This document shows, in pieces, positions 8,156 through 15,065 of a DNA stretch of 15,682 nt. Below the pieces are notes generated by a model, which saw only the letters and a program-made list of their open reading frames with translations, was not told the DNA's origin and ran no database searches. This stretch comes from an uncultured Eubacteriales bacterium. Its GTDB lineage: Bacteria; Bacillota; Clostridia; Oscillospirales; CAG-272. Within the stretch, counting starts at the first letter, position 1, and every line of letters begins with the position of its first letter. Where the stretch lies: assembly GCA_934385225.1 (NCBI GenBank), contig CAKRPQ010000041.1, forward strand, positions 1-15,682, given 5' to 3'. A program made the translations under genes and the position numbers.

Positions 8156-8791
8156 TTATTTCAGACCGCAGATTATGTTTTCGAGAGCCTCGCGCGACGG
8201 TGCTTTAACGGTATATTTGAAATCGTCGCGAACCCATTCGGCACTGAATGTGCCGTCCTCCTCATGCGTGAACACATCAAGTCCGCCGATATTCTCGGCG
8301 TCGCCCGCAGGGTTCGGGATTTCATACCCATTTTCGATCTGGATACTTCCGCCTTTTTTAAGCATTACCATCACGTTTTCGGAATCTTCGCTTGTAAAGC
8401 AAACGATCTTACTGACGTCTTTTTTCTTACCCGGCATAAGAAGTCCGAGATCGCCCTCGCCTCTTTTCATCTCCAAAACGGTTTTATAAGTTCTTGTGCT
8501 GTTTGAAAAGACAAATTCCGCGTCACCGTCGGTAACAACTCCGCCGCTCTCGGCATAGCTGTCGAAATTTTCACGCATATCTATTACCGAATCGGGGTGT
8601 TTTGCCGTCCCGCCGTATGCGATCGCAGCATACGCCGCAAAAATAACGGGCACAATCAGAACCGCAAGGAACGAAAGGCGGTCTTTTTTTGTCAGTTTCT
8701 GTCGATGCTTTACCTCTTTGCCGTCGCGTATTATTTCAATAAATTGCGATTTCTTTTCTTCGTGTTTATCGCGTCTGCCGTTTATTTTCAT
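8156..8791 (-). CDS. Small single-pass membrane protein of unknown function
   Basis: 211 residues. The first 38 are highly basic and would be cytoplasmic; residues 40-60 (FLAVLIVPVIFAAYAAIAYG) form one membrane segment; the remaining 150 would lie outside the membrane. The outer part has the look of a small alpha/beta domain: NSTRTYKTVLEMKRGEGDLG, a hydrophobic strand VMVMLKKGGSIQIENGYEI and the end AEWVRDDFKYTVKAPSREALENIICGLK. That last stretch (a tryptophan strand, a KYTV strand, then a helix) recalls the C-terminal pattern of DUF4367-type extracellular domains, but the likeness is weak. A TATAAT box at 8870-8875 (minus) could be the -10 of its promoter, without a good -35. The ribosome site is modest (AGGC, 5-8 bases from the ATG). 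It has no obvious partner: its neighbours are a tRNA and a GH109-like gene. Confidence 0.7.
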   Translation of the reverse strand: MKINGRRDKHEEKKSQFIEIIRDGKEVKHRQKLTKKDRLSFLAVLIVPVIFAAYAAIAYGGTAKHPDSVIDMRENFDSYAESGGVVTDGDAEFVFSNSTRTYKTVLEMKRGEGDLGLLMPGKKKDVSKIVCFTSEDSENVMVMLKKGGSIQIENGYEIPNPAGDAENIGGLDVFTHEEDGTFSAEWVRDDFKYTVKAPSREALENIICGLK

Positions 8792-8974
8792 AAATGCCTA
8801 TCCCTTTTGTTTTTGTCGTAGAATGCTTTTATAATTGTTTTAATCGGAACGTAAATGTACTACAAGTATATTATACATTCTTAAAAGCAATTTTTGGGAC
8901 AAAACCAAAGAAATTTTCATTTTGTTTACATTTAGACCGCAAAAACACGTTTTTATAGTGCTTACAACCCCGAA

Positions 8975-10216
8975 TTACAGTTCAACGACGTCCCTTGGCT
9001 CTCTTACAGTCCATTTTCCGCCCGTAAAGTCGGGAATCGGCATCGGTGCGCCGCCCGCCGCTATCGACTGCTCCGAAAGAGCGGTCACAACCATCCATGA
9101 AGCCGCGTCGTAAACGTCGATGGGCATTTCTCTGCCCTCGCGGTACGCCTTTGCAAATTCGACGAACTCTATCGAATCCATGCCGCCGTGACCCGATTTT
9201 ATCTGCTCGTCGGTGATCTCCTTCCAGACCTTCGGCAGATACTCTGATTCATATTCTTTACCCGTATTATTGAGCGTTTTGTAGAAGTTTGCCGTGTCGG
9301 GATCCCAATTTTCGGGCTGATCGAGGTAGACCATATTGTTCGTACCCTCATATAAGCCTTTTGTGCCTCTTACGGTAAAGTCGCGCGAATAGAAACGTGG
9401 CAGGCTCGTATCAAGTTTAAGTAGAATAGTTTCTCCGCCCGCGCAGGTGATTATTGTATGTACGATGTCGCCCTGTTTGAACTTTTTGCCGATAAGTTCG
9501 GGGTTTATTGTGTCCTTATGTTCTTCGACGTATGTCTCCATACCCGCCGACTTCGACGCGACCGAAACAAGCGACACCATTCTGTTTCCGCGGTTTATAT
9601 TAAGCAGCTTTGCGATGGGTCCCAGCTCATGCGTCGGATAATTTTCGCAGCAGCGGTTAAGGTAATTGCGCAGACGATAGTGCCTGTTCTCCTTGCCGTG
9701 CGTCACCTCTTCTCTGAGGTCGTGAGAATAAGAGCCTGCACAGTGAACGATCTCACCGAAAACGCCCTTTCTCGCCATAGAGGTTGCGAGAAGTTCGAGC
9801 TTGTCGTAGCAGCAGTTTTCCATAAACATAAACGGAACTTTTGTCTCTTCCCATGTGCGGACGAGTTCATAGCAATCGTCCACCGAATACGCGCCGCCGA
9901 CTTCGAGAAGGACAGCCTTGCCCGCCTTCATTGCGGCGACGGCTATCGGAACGTGATATTCCCATGAGCAGGAGATAAGAACGGCTTCCGTATTTTTATC
10001 GGCAAGAAGCTCTTCGTATTTCGTCGTGCAGAGCGGCGACGTCTCGCTGTCACGCTCGGCAACGAACTTGCGCGCGTCCTCTACCCTGTCTTCGTAAACG
10101 TCGCAAAGACCGCTTACGGTGAAGTATTCGTCAAGCTTTGTGATGTTGTCATGTAACAGTCCGGATCCGCGCGCGCCGAGACCTATCACTCCGAGTCTGA
10201 TTTTTTCTGTTTTCAT
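8975..10216 (-). CDS. GH109-like Gfo/Idh/MocA-superfamily enzyme (putative NAD-dependent glycosidase)
   Basis: 413 residues, ATG preceded by AAAGGAG. The N-terminal Rossmann fold shows the NAD motif GVIGLGARG (residues 9-17). The rest matches the GH109 branch of the superfamily rather than ordinary sugar dehydrogenases: MENCCYDKLELLATSMARKG (132-151), ENYPTHELGPIAKLLNINRG (191-210), HGGMD (343-347), DVYDAASW (367-374) and IPDFTGGKW (394-402). GH109 enzymes are known as alpha-N-acetylgalactosaminidases that use bound NAD in an oxidation-elimination mechanism; the YPTH tyrosine and histidine (Y193, H196 here) are family active-site residues. The usual EKP lysine of Gfo/Idh/MocA dehydrogenases is replaced (EVGGAY at 105-110), which also speaks against a simple oxidoreductase. 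No signal peptide is seen, so it would act in the cytosol on imported sugar. It is divergent from lepA and has its own promoter. Specificity is inferred only. Confidence 0.82.
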   Translation of the reverse strand: MKTEKIRLGVIGLGARGSGLLHDNITKLDEYFTVSGLCDVYEDRVEDARKFVAERDSETSPLCTTKYEELLADKNTEAVLISCSWEYHVPIAVAAMKAGKAVLLEVGGAYSVDDCYELVRTWEETKVPFMFMENCCYDKLELLATSMARKGVFGEIVHCAGSYSHDLREEVTHGKENRHYRLRNYLNRCCENYPTHELGPIAKLLNINRGNRMVSLVSVASKSAGMETYVEEHKDTINPELIGKKFKQGDIVHTIITCAGGETILLKLDTSLPRFYSRDFTVRGTKGLYEGTNNMVYLDQPENWDPDTANFYKTLNNTGKEYESEYLPKVWKEITDEQIKSGHGGMDSIEFVEFAKAYREGREMPIDVYDAASWMVVTALSEQSIAAGGAPMPIPDFTGGKWTVREPRDVVEL

Positions 10217-10255
10217 TTTTTTAACTCCTTTTTACATTTCGTGGCTTTCATATCA

Positions 10256-10284
10256 ATTATAGTCCGTCGCGCGTCTCTTGTCTA
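10256..10284 (-). promoter_or_regulatory. Promoter of the GH109-like gene
   Basis: On the minus strand TAGACA (10279-10284), 17 bp, perfect TATAAT (10256-10261). The predicted start, near 10249, leaves a leader of about 33 nt. I saw no operator-like palindrome next to it. Confidence 0.7.
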
Positions 10285-10358
10285 TGGTATTTTTTGCGTT
10301 TTTTACTGTGTTTTTTTACGGATCGCGCAGGAAAAGAACGCAATATTTGAAAAAACTC

Positions 10359-10387
10359 TTGTAATGAAGCCAAAAATGTAATATAAT
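10359..10387 (+). promoter_or_regulatory. Promoter of the lepA-hemW operon
   Basis: TTGTAA (10359-10364), 17 bp, perfect TATAAT (10382-10387), with a predicted start near 10394 and a 24-nt leader ending in a GGGAGA ribosome site. It diverges from the promoter of the GH109-like gene, with about 75 bp between the two -35 boxes. Confidence 0.7.
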
Positions 10388-10417
10388 AATATATGACTAC
10401 GATTTCGGGAGAATAAA

Positions 10418-12235
10418 ATGCAGAGCGAAAAGCAGAAACATATCCGCAATTTCTCAATAATTGCACATATAGATCACGGCAAATCGACCCTTGCCGACAG
10501 AATACTCGAATATACGAACGCGGTCGAAAAGCGCGAAATGGAGGATCAGGTCCTCGACAATATGGACCTTGAACGCGAGCGCGGAATAACGATAAAATCA
10601 CGCGCCGTAAAGCTCGACTACACGGCGCCGAGCGGCGAAAAATACGTTCTCAACCTTATCGACACGCCCGGTCACGTTGACTTCAACTACGAAGTATCCC
10701 GTTCGCTAAACGCCTGTGACGGCGCGCTTCTCGTCGTTGACGCAACGCAGGGAATAGAGGCGCAGACGCTGGCAAACGCATACCTTGCCGTTGACGCGAA
10801 CCTTGAAATAGTCCCCGTCATAAACAAAATAGACCTTCCGTCGGCGGACGTCGAAAAGGTCAGAGGCGAGATAGAGGACGTTATCGGCATTCCCGCGGAG
10901 GACTGCCCCGCGGTCTCGGCAAAAACGGGACTCAACATAGGCGACGTGATGGACAAGATAATTTCCGACATTCCCGCACCGACAGGCGACGAGGAAGCGC
11001 CGCTCAAATGCCTTATTTTCGACTCGTATTATGACAGCTACCTCGGCGTTGTCGTTTACGTCCGCGTTATGGACGGCAGATTGCACGCGGGCGAAAGAAT
11101 AAAACTTATGAGTACGGGCGCGGAATTTGACGTTGTAGAAGTCGGAACTATGGAGCCTTTCGGACTTAAAAAATGCGACGAGCTTTCCGCGGGAATGGTC
11201 GGATACATCACCGCAAGCATAAAATTCATCGGCGACACGCGCGTAGGCGACACGGTAACGCACGCGGACAGACCCGCAGAAGTGCCGTGCGAGGGCTTCA
11301 AGACCGTTCTTCCGATGGTTTATTCGGGAATTTATCCGGAGGACGGCGCAAGATACGGTGACCTTCGCGACGCACTCGAAAAGCTGCGTCTCAACGACGC
11401 ATCGCTCGTATTTGAACCCGAAACCTCCGTCGCGCTCGGCTTCGGATTCAGATGCGGATTTCTCGGGCTTCTCCACATGGAAATAATAGAGGAAAGGCTT
11501 GAAAGAGAGTTCAATCTTGACCTTATCACAACAGCTCCGAGCGTTATCTACAAGGTGAAAAAGAGAAACGGCGAGACGGTGCGCATAGACAACCCGTCAA
11601 ACTACCCAAGTCCCGACGAGATTGAAACCGCTTACGAGCCTATGGTAAAGGCAAACATCATAACTCCGACGGAATTTGTCGGCGGTCTTATGGATCTGTG
11701 TCAGGACAGGCGCGGTGTTTTCCACGATATGAAGTACATTGAAGCCGAAAGAGTGGAGCTTCACTACGACCTGCCTCTGAACGAAATAATATACGACTTT
11801 TTCGACGCGCTGAAAAGCCGCTCCAAGGGCTACGCGTCACTTGACTACGAGATGTCGGGGTATGAACCGAGCAAGCTCGTAAAACTCGATATTCTCCTTA
11901 ACGGCGAGATAGTCGACGCGCTTTCGTTCATCGTTCACGAGGACAAAGCGTATGCGAGGGCGAGAAAAATAGCCGAAAAATTGAAGGACAATATTCCGCG
12001 CCAGCTTTTCGAAATTCCGATACAGGCGGCAATAGGTTCAAGAATAATCGCGCGCGAGACCGTAAAGGCTCTGCGCAAGGACGTGCTTGCAAAATGCTAC
12101 GGCGGCGATATAACGAGAAAGAAAAAGCTGCTCGAAAAACAGAAAGAGGGCAAGAAAAAGATGCGCAGGCTCGGTTCGGTTCAGGTATCGCCCGAGGCGT
12201 TTATGGCTGTGCTTAAACTTGACGACGAAAACTGA
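10418..12235 (+). CDS. lepA: Elongation factor 4 (LepA), ribosome-associated GTPase
   Basis: 605 residues, the usual LepA length. The N-terminal GTPase domain carries G1 AHIDHGKST (16-24), G2 RGITIK (55-60), G3 DTPGH (82-86), G4 NKID (136-139) and G5 SAK (167-169). The EF-G-like domains follow: SYYDSYLGVVVYVRVMDG (domain II) and GFGFRCGFLGLLHMEI (domain III). The LepA-specific C-terminal domain ends with CYGGDITRKKKLLEKQKEGKKKMRRLGSVQ-type sequence (lysine-rich, 554-605), which contacts the ribosome. LepA binds ribosomes in the cytosol and affects initiation and elongation, especially under stress. It is first in an operon with hemW, which starts 38 bases downstream; this pairing is frequent in Bacillota. 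All key motifs are intact. Confidence 0.98.
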   Translation: MQSEKQKHIRNFSIIAHIDHGKSTLADRILEYTNAVEKREMEDQVLDNMDLERERGITIKSRAVKLDYTAPSGEKYVLNLIDTPGHVDFNYEVSRSLNACDGALLVVDATQGIEAQTLANAYLAVDANLEIVPVINKIDLPSADVEKVRGEIEDVIGIPAEDCPAVSAKTGLNIGDVMDKIISDIPAPTGDEEAPLKCLIFDSYYDSYLGVVVYVRVMDGRLHAGERIKLMSTGAEFDVVEVGTMEPFGLKKCDELSAGMVGYITASIKFIGDTRVGDTVTHADRPAEVPCEGFKTVLPMVYSGIYPEDGARYGDLRDALEKLRLNDASLVFEPETSVALGFGFRCGFLGLLHMEIIEERLEREFNLDLITTAPSVIYKVKKRNGETVRIDNPSNYPSPDEIETAYEPMVKANIITPTEFVGGLMDLCQDRRGVFHDMKYIEAERVELHYDLPLNEIIYDFFDALKSRSKGYASLDYEMSGYEPSKLVKLDILLNGEIVDALSFIVHEDKAYARARKIAEKLKDNIPRQLFEIPIQAAIGSRIIARETVKALRKDVLAKCYGGDITRKKKLLEKQKEGKKKMRRLGSVQVSPEAFMAVLKLDDEN

Positions 12236-12273
12236 CAACCGATCTATCACACGCAAAAAGGAGGCGGATCGCT

Positions 12274-13461
12274 ATGAAAAACGAAAAACTGCCGCTCGGA
12301 CTTTATCTTCACATTCCGTTCTGCGCGAGCAAATGCAAATATTGCGATTTTTACTCGTTTCAGACAAACGACGAGGATATGAAGGACAGCTATATTTCCG
12401 CTATGATGCTCCAAATGGAGGATATTTCGGAAAACTGCCGCGACCACGAGGTGGATACCGTCTATATCGGCGGAGGAACTCCGTCGCTTTTGTCCGCAAA
12501 ACAGCTCGCAAGGCTTCTCGACTCGGTAAGGCACAATTTCAGGGTCGATAAAAACGCGGAGATCACGATTGAGGCAAACCCCGGAACTGTCGACGAAAAA
12601 AAGCTGCGGGCAATAAAAAAGCTCGGCGTCAACCGTCTGAGCATTGGACTTCAAAGTGCGCACGACAGCGAACTCAAAGTGCTCGGACGAATACACACAA
12701 TGCGCGATTTCGACGACGCTTTCAGAGCGGCGCGCGAGGCGGGATTTGACAACATAAGCGTTGACGTTATGTACGGAATCCCGAACCAGACGCAGGCATC
12801 GTTTGTAAAAACGCTCGAATACGTGACAGGACTTTCGCCGGAACATATATCGCTCTACTGCCTTAAAGTCGAAGAAGGGACGCCGTTCTACAAAATGCGC
12901 GAAGAGGGACGTCTCACGCTTCCCGACGACGACGAGCAGTATGAAATGTATTCGGGTGCCGTCGATTACCTCGCCGCAAGAGGCTACGAGAGGTACGAGA
13001 TGAGCAACTTTGCAAAGGACGGCAGAGTTTCGAAACACAACATGAAATACTGGAACTGCGAGGAGTACATCGGCATCGGTGCGGCGGCACACTCTTACTT
13101 CGGCGGCGAGCGGTATTCTATGATAAGAAACGCGACAAACTACATAGACGGTCTTGAAATCCTCGAAGCGGGAATAAAGGTCGTTGACGAGAGCAGATTT
13201 ATAGAAAAAAACGAAAGTATGAACGAATACGTCATGCTCCGTATGAGGCTTGAAGACGGCGTCGATCCCGCAGTGTTCGGACGTCTCTTTGGTGTAGACT
13301 TTGTCGAAAAGTTCGGAAGATACCTGAACGAATACGTCAAAGACGGCTTTGTGACAAAGAAAAACGGCCACTACGCCTTCACGACAAAGGGAATGTTCGT
13401 CAGCAATTACATTCTGTCTGCCGTACTTGACTTCCCCGCGGATCTTCTCTCCGACATCTGA
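12274..13461 (+). CDS. hemW: HemW, radical SAM heme chaperone (HemN-like)
   Basis: 395 residues, ATG preceded by a near-perfect AAGGAGG with a 9-nt spacer. The radical SAM cluster motif CASKCKYCDF has C17, C21 and C24 as ligands of a [4Fe-4S] cluster; GGGTPS (66-71) follows for SAM binding. The motif HNMKYW (252-257) and the short N-terminus mark HemW rather than true HemN coproporphyrinogen dehydrogenase, which has a longer N-terminal arm and an extra cysteine after the cluster motif. HemW binds heme and is thought to deliver it to membrane respiratory proteins. It is often mis-annotated as an oxygen-independent coproporphyrinogen oxidase. It follows lepA as the second gene of the operon. 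In many Bacillota the hrcA-grpE-dnaK genes come next, but not here. Confidence 0.95.
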   Translation: MKNEKLPLGLYLHIPFCASKCKYCDFYSFQTNDEDMKDSYISAMMLQMEDISENCRDHEVDTVYIGGGTPSLLSAKQLARLLDSVRHNFRVDKNAEITIEANPGTVDEKKLRAIKKLGVNRLSIGLQSAHDSELKVLGRIHTMRDFDDAFRAAREAGFDNISVDVMYGIPNQTQASFVKTLEYVTGLSPEHISLYCLKVEEGTPFYKMREEGRLTLPDDDEQYEMYSGAVDYLAARGYERYEMSNFAKDGRVSKHNMKYWNCEEYIGIGAAAHSYFGGERYSMIRNATNYIDGLEILEAGIKVVDESRFIEKNESMNEYVMLRMRLEDGVDPAVFGRLFGVDFVEKFGRYLNEYVKDGFVTKKNGHYAFTTKGMFVSNYILSAVLDFPADLLSDI

Positions 13462-13484
13462 CATAAAAATTCACAAAAAAACTG

Positions 13485-13513
13485 TTGACAATATATCGGT
13501 TTTATAATACAAT
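13485..13513 (+). promoter_or_regulatory. Promoter of the DUF1292 gene
   Basis: Consensus TTGACA (13485-13490), 17 bp, TACAAT (13508-13513), lying 23 bases after the hemW stop. No hairpin terminator is visible between hemW and this promoter, so read-through from the operon is also possible. Confidence 0.65.
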
Positions 13514-13546
13514 ATAATCAGAAAGATAAGGACGGTGTTTTTAACA

Positions 13547-13873
13547 ATGGAAAACAACAAGAAAAAAATAGAGGAAATGGCAGACGACATTCCCGAAACA
13601 TATACTCTTACAGACGATGAGGGCAACGAATTCGAAGTTGAGCTTCTCGCTTCTTTCGAATTTGACGGCAAGCAGTACAGAGCGATAACGCCCGTCGAAA
13701 CCGACAAGGACGCAAAGAAGGACGATTCTACGGTAGAATATGACATTCTTCTCGCCACAATCGACGAAAACGGCGACGAAATACTCACATCTATCGAAGA
13801 TGATGAAGAATTTGACAAAGTTGCCGATTTTTTTGACGACGCATTTTTCGGCGAAGTGGACTACGACGCCTGA
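13547..13873 (+). CDS. DUF1292 (YrzB-like) small acidic protein
   Basis: 108 residues from the ATG at 13547. A GTG at 13535 in the same frame would add MFLT; the AAGGA at 13528-13532 is too close to the GTG and rather far (14 nt) from the ATG, so the start is not certain. The core YTLTDDEGNEFEVELLASFEFDGKQYRAITP is the DUF1292 signature (a small beta domain), followed by VEYDILLATIDENGDEILTSIEDDEEFDKVADFFDDAFF. The protein is very acidic, with no membrane segment. DUF1292 proteins are widespread in Bacillota, often near alaS or ruvX-type genes, with no known function. Here it has its own promoter behind hemW. A candidate RNA gene with its own -10 box begins about 20 bases after its stop. Confidence 0.88.
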   Translation: MENNKKKIEEMADDIPETYTLTDDEGNEFEVELLASFEFDGKQYRAITPVETDKDAKKDDSTVEYDILLATIDENGDEILTSIEDDEEFDKVADFFDDAFFGEVDYDA

Positions 13874-13881
13874 AAACAGCG

Positions 13882-13887
13882 TATAAT
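13882..13887 (+). promoter_or_regulatory. TATAAT -10 box for the candidate non-coding RNA
   Basis: A perfect TATAAT lies 9 bases after the DUF1292 stop codon. No good -35 sits at 17 bp; TGGACT at a 19-bp spacing, inside the end of the preceding gene, is the nearest. It predicts an RNA start near 13894. Confidence 0.45.
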
Positions 13888-13893
13888 ATGAGC

Positions 13894-14198
13894 GAACGGT
13901 AAGGAGCGAGACTTTTTACCATACGGTATCCTGCTTAGTTTGTGATAAACGGGTTAATTGAGACCCACAATTCTTAAAAGGAGTCCGGAAAAACTTCCCG
14001 TATGGATTGCAGGCCTCCCGCCTTTGCGAACCGATTGACTTGTCTCGGTGCATTTGGCGGATGTTGGAAGCAGTAAAAGTAAGGGAGAGGACGCCGCCTT
14101 GCACACGCAGGGTTTTCACATTCCCATTTACACGGCTCGGCGGGGCTACATTATTAAAACACGGGACTGCGCTTTTGCGTAGCCCCGATTTTCATTTT
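13894..14198 (+). ncRNA. Candidate structured non-coding RNA, family not assigned
   Basis: This 318-base gap between a plus-strand and a minus-strand gene holds no convincing reading frame; the frames crossing it have no ribosome site or recognisable product. It has a TATAAT box, several compensating stems and a terminator. Stems: GGGT/ACCC (13951-13954, 13963-13966) within TGTG...CACA; GGAG-CC/GG-CTCC (13980-13986, 14012-14018); and a hairpin of CCGCC/GGCGG (14018-14022, 14056-14060), TGC/GCA and ACCGA/TCGGT (14030-14034, 14045-14049) closing a 10-nt loop. A second, rod-like fold is possible, for example TGCAGGC (14008-14014) with GCCTTGCA (14096-14103). The size and multi-hairpin look suggest a raiA-motif-like RNA; a 6S RNA is the other option, though about 300 nt is long for it. 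RNase P, tmRNA and SRP RNA do not fit. Direction is inferred from the -10 box. Confidence 0.55.
14150..14198. terminator. Bidirectional terminator between the candidate RNA and the lysine-tail gene
   Basis: An 11-bp stem (14162-14172 with 14177-14187; one A/C mismatch and one G-U pair) closes a TTTT loop. On the plus strand it is preceded by AAAACA and followed by ATTTTCATTTT. On the minus strand it begins 4 bases after the stop at 14192 and is followed by TGTTTTAATAAT. The 3' arm can instead pair perfectly over 9 bp with 14141-14149. Confidence 0.75.
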
Positions 14199-14782
14199 GC
14201 CACCCTTTTCTTCGCGTCGGCAGTTGTTTTTTTCGTCCTCGTCCGCGTTGTCTTTTTCTTTGACGCCGCAGCACCTCTTTTGGCTCTTCTTTTCGCTATC
14301 GGCTCAAAACAGAGTGCGTATTGCTCCGTACATCTGCCGTCCTCGAAAACGTTCAGAACCACACTGTCGGCTTTGCTTGATATGAGATTGTACGCTCCGC
14401 CGAACGACGGGTACGAGTCTACGATTTTGCCCTCGCGTTTGCCCGTTTTGTAAGCTCCGAAAGCCTCTTCGTAATCCTCACCTTTCTCAATTCCCATATC
14501 CACCGCATCAAACCGAAGCTCGCTCGTTCTCGCAAGATCGTCCCACGAAACAAAGGCAAATGTTCTCCGCACATCTTCGGGCGTTATCCTTTCAAGACGG
14601 ACTGTTTTTGTCCGTTTTTCGACGTCGTCATCACCGTCATCCTCTGCGCGTCTGAACGTGAACAGATACAGATCCGAAAGACCGATTTTCTCGGCTTTAT
14701 AATTAAAAAGCTCCCGATCTCCCGCGAGTCGCATCTCTCCCGTGAAATCGAAAGTTTTTCTTGTCCTGATTATGTCTATCAT
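14192..14782 (-). CDS. Hypothetical protein with lysine/arginine-rich C-terminal tail
   Basis: 196 residues from the ATG at 14782, which has AGGA about 9 bases upstream. The frame extends to a TTG at 14836, but that start lacks a ribosome site. I do not recognise the family. Residues 1-160 look like a folded alpha/beta domain: the start MIDIIRTRKTFDFTGEMRLA, a strand LYLFTFRRAE, an acidic loop (EDDGDDDVEK, 47-56), the segment RRTFAFVSWDDLARTSELRF and a glycine-rich turn YPSFGGAYNLISS. Residues 161-196 are a disordered, strongly basic tail of Lys, Arg, Ala and Thr (KKKTTRTRTKK), like histone-H1-type tails, which suggests contact with nucleic acid. No membrane segment or signal peptide. A promoter candidate lies about 150 bases upstream and a terminator directly after the stop, so it is probably monocistronic. 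Confidence 0.75.
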   Translation of the reverse strand: MIDIIRTRKTFDFTGEMRLAGDRELFNYKAEKIGLSDLYLFTFRRAEDDGDDDVEKRTKTVRLERITPEDVRRTFAFVSWDDLARTSELRFDAVDMGIEKGEDYEEAFGAYKTGKREGKIVDSYPSFGGAYNLISSKADSVVLNVFEDGRCTEQYALCFEPIAKRRAKRGAAASKKKTTRTRTKKTTADAKKRVAK

Positions 14783-14928
14783 TGTATTTTTCCTGACGGA
14801 TTTGGAATTTAAGAGGAAAACTTGCTCCGTCGGCAAGTCAAAACAGAAAAGGTCGAACCGAGAAATAATGTCGCGTACTGAAAAAATGCGTTATCAGATT
14901 CGTCTTGTCATGCTTCTCTAATATTTAT

Positions 14929-14958
14929 GTTATATATCTGAATGCCCCGTTTTGTCAA
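14929..14958 (-). promoter_or_regulatory. Promoter candidate for the lysine-tail protein gene
   Basis: On the minus strand TTGACA (14953-14958), 18 bp, TATAAC (14929-14934). The predicted leader is about 140 nt, longer than the others here; it includes a short hairpin (ACTTGC/GCAAGT, around 14820-14840) followed by TTTT, which could act as a weak attenuator. Confidence 0.5.
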
Positions 14959-15010
14959 GTAAATCATATGAAATTTTATAAAAAATTTATAGTCGATTTA
15001 AAGTTTGTCA

Positions 15011-15046
15011 AAAAAATAAAAAAACGCACCGAACTGCGTCGGCGCG
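15011..15046 (-). terminator. Intrinsic terminator of the XRE regulator gene
   Basis: On the minus strand an 8-bp GC-rich stem (15039-15046 with 15025-15032, one G-U pair) with a 6-nt loop is followed by a T-tract of 14 bases broken by one A (15011-15024). It starts 20 bases after the stop codon. Confidence 0.9.
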
Positions 15047-15065
15047 AATTTTTATTAAATAAAAC

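Noticed and set aside
10706..11476. A 256-codon open frame on the minus strand inside lepA
   Set aside because: Antisense to a fully conserved housekeeping gene, with no motifs.
12247..13464. A 405-codon open frame on the minus strand opposite hemW
   Set aside because: It mirrors hemW over its full length, has no recognisable motifs, and is rich in Val, Arg and Phe as expected of an antisense shadow of a gene with this codon use. hemW has all its motifs.
14061..14085. GGAAGCAG within the candidate RNA, resembling the SRP RNA apical loop
   Set aside because: The flanking GGTCC-type stem and the second half of the SRP domain IV loop are absent, so the match is short and probably chance.
13894..14198. 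RNase P RNA or tmRNA as identity of the candidate RNA
   Set aside because: The GAGGAAAGTCC and ACAGAA cores of RNase P are absent, and there is no tRNA-like end or tag reading frame as in tmRNA.
14007..14453. Open frame on the plus strand running from the candidate RNA into the opposite gene
   Set aside because: No ribosome site; its second half is antisense to the lysine-tail gene, and it runs through a hairpin terminator.
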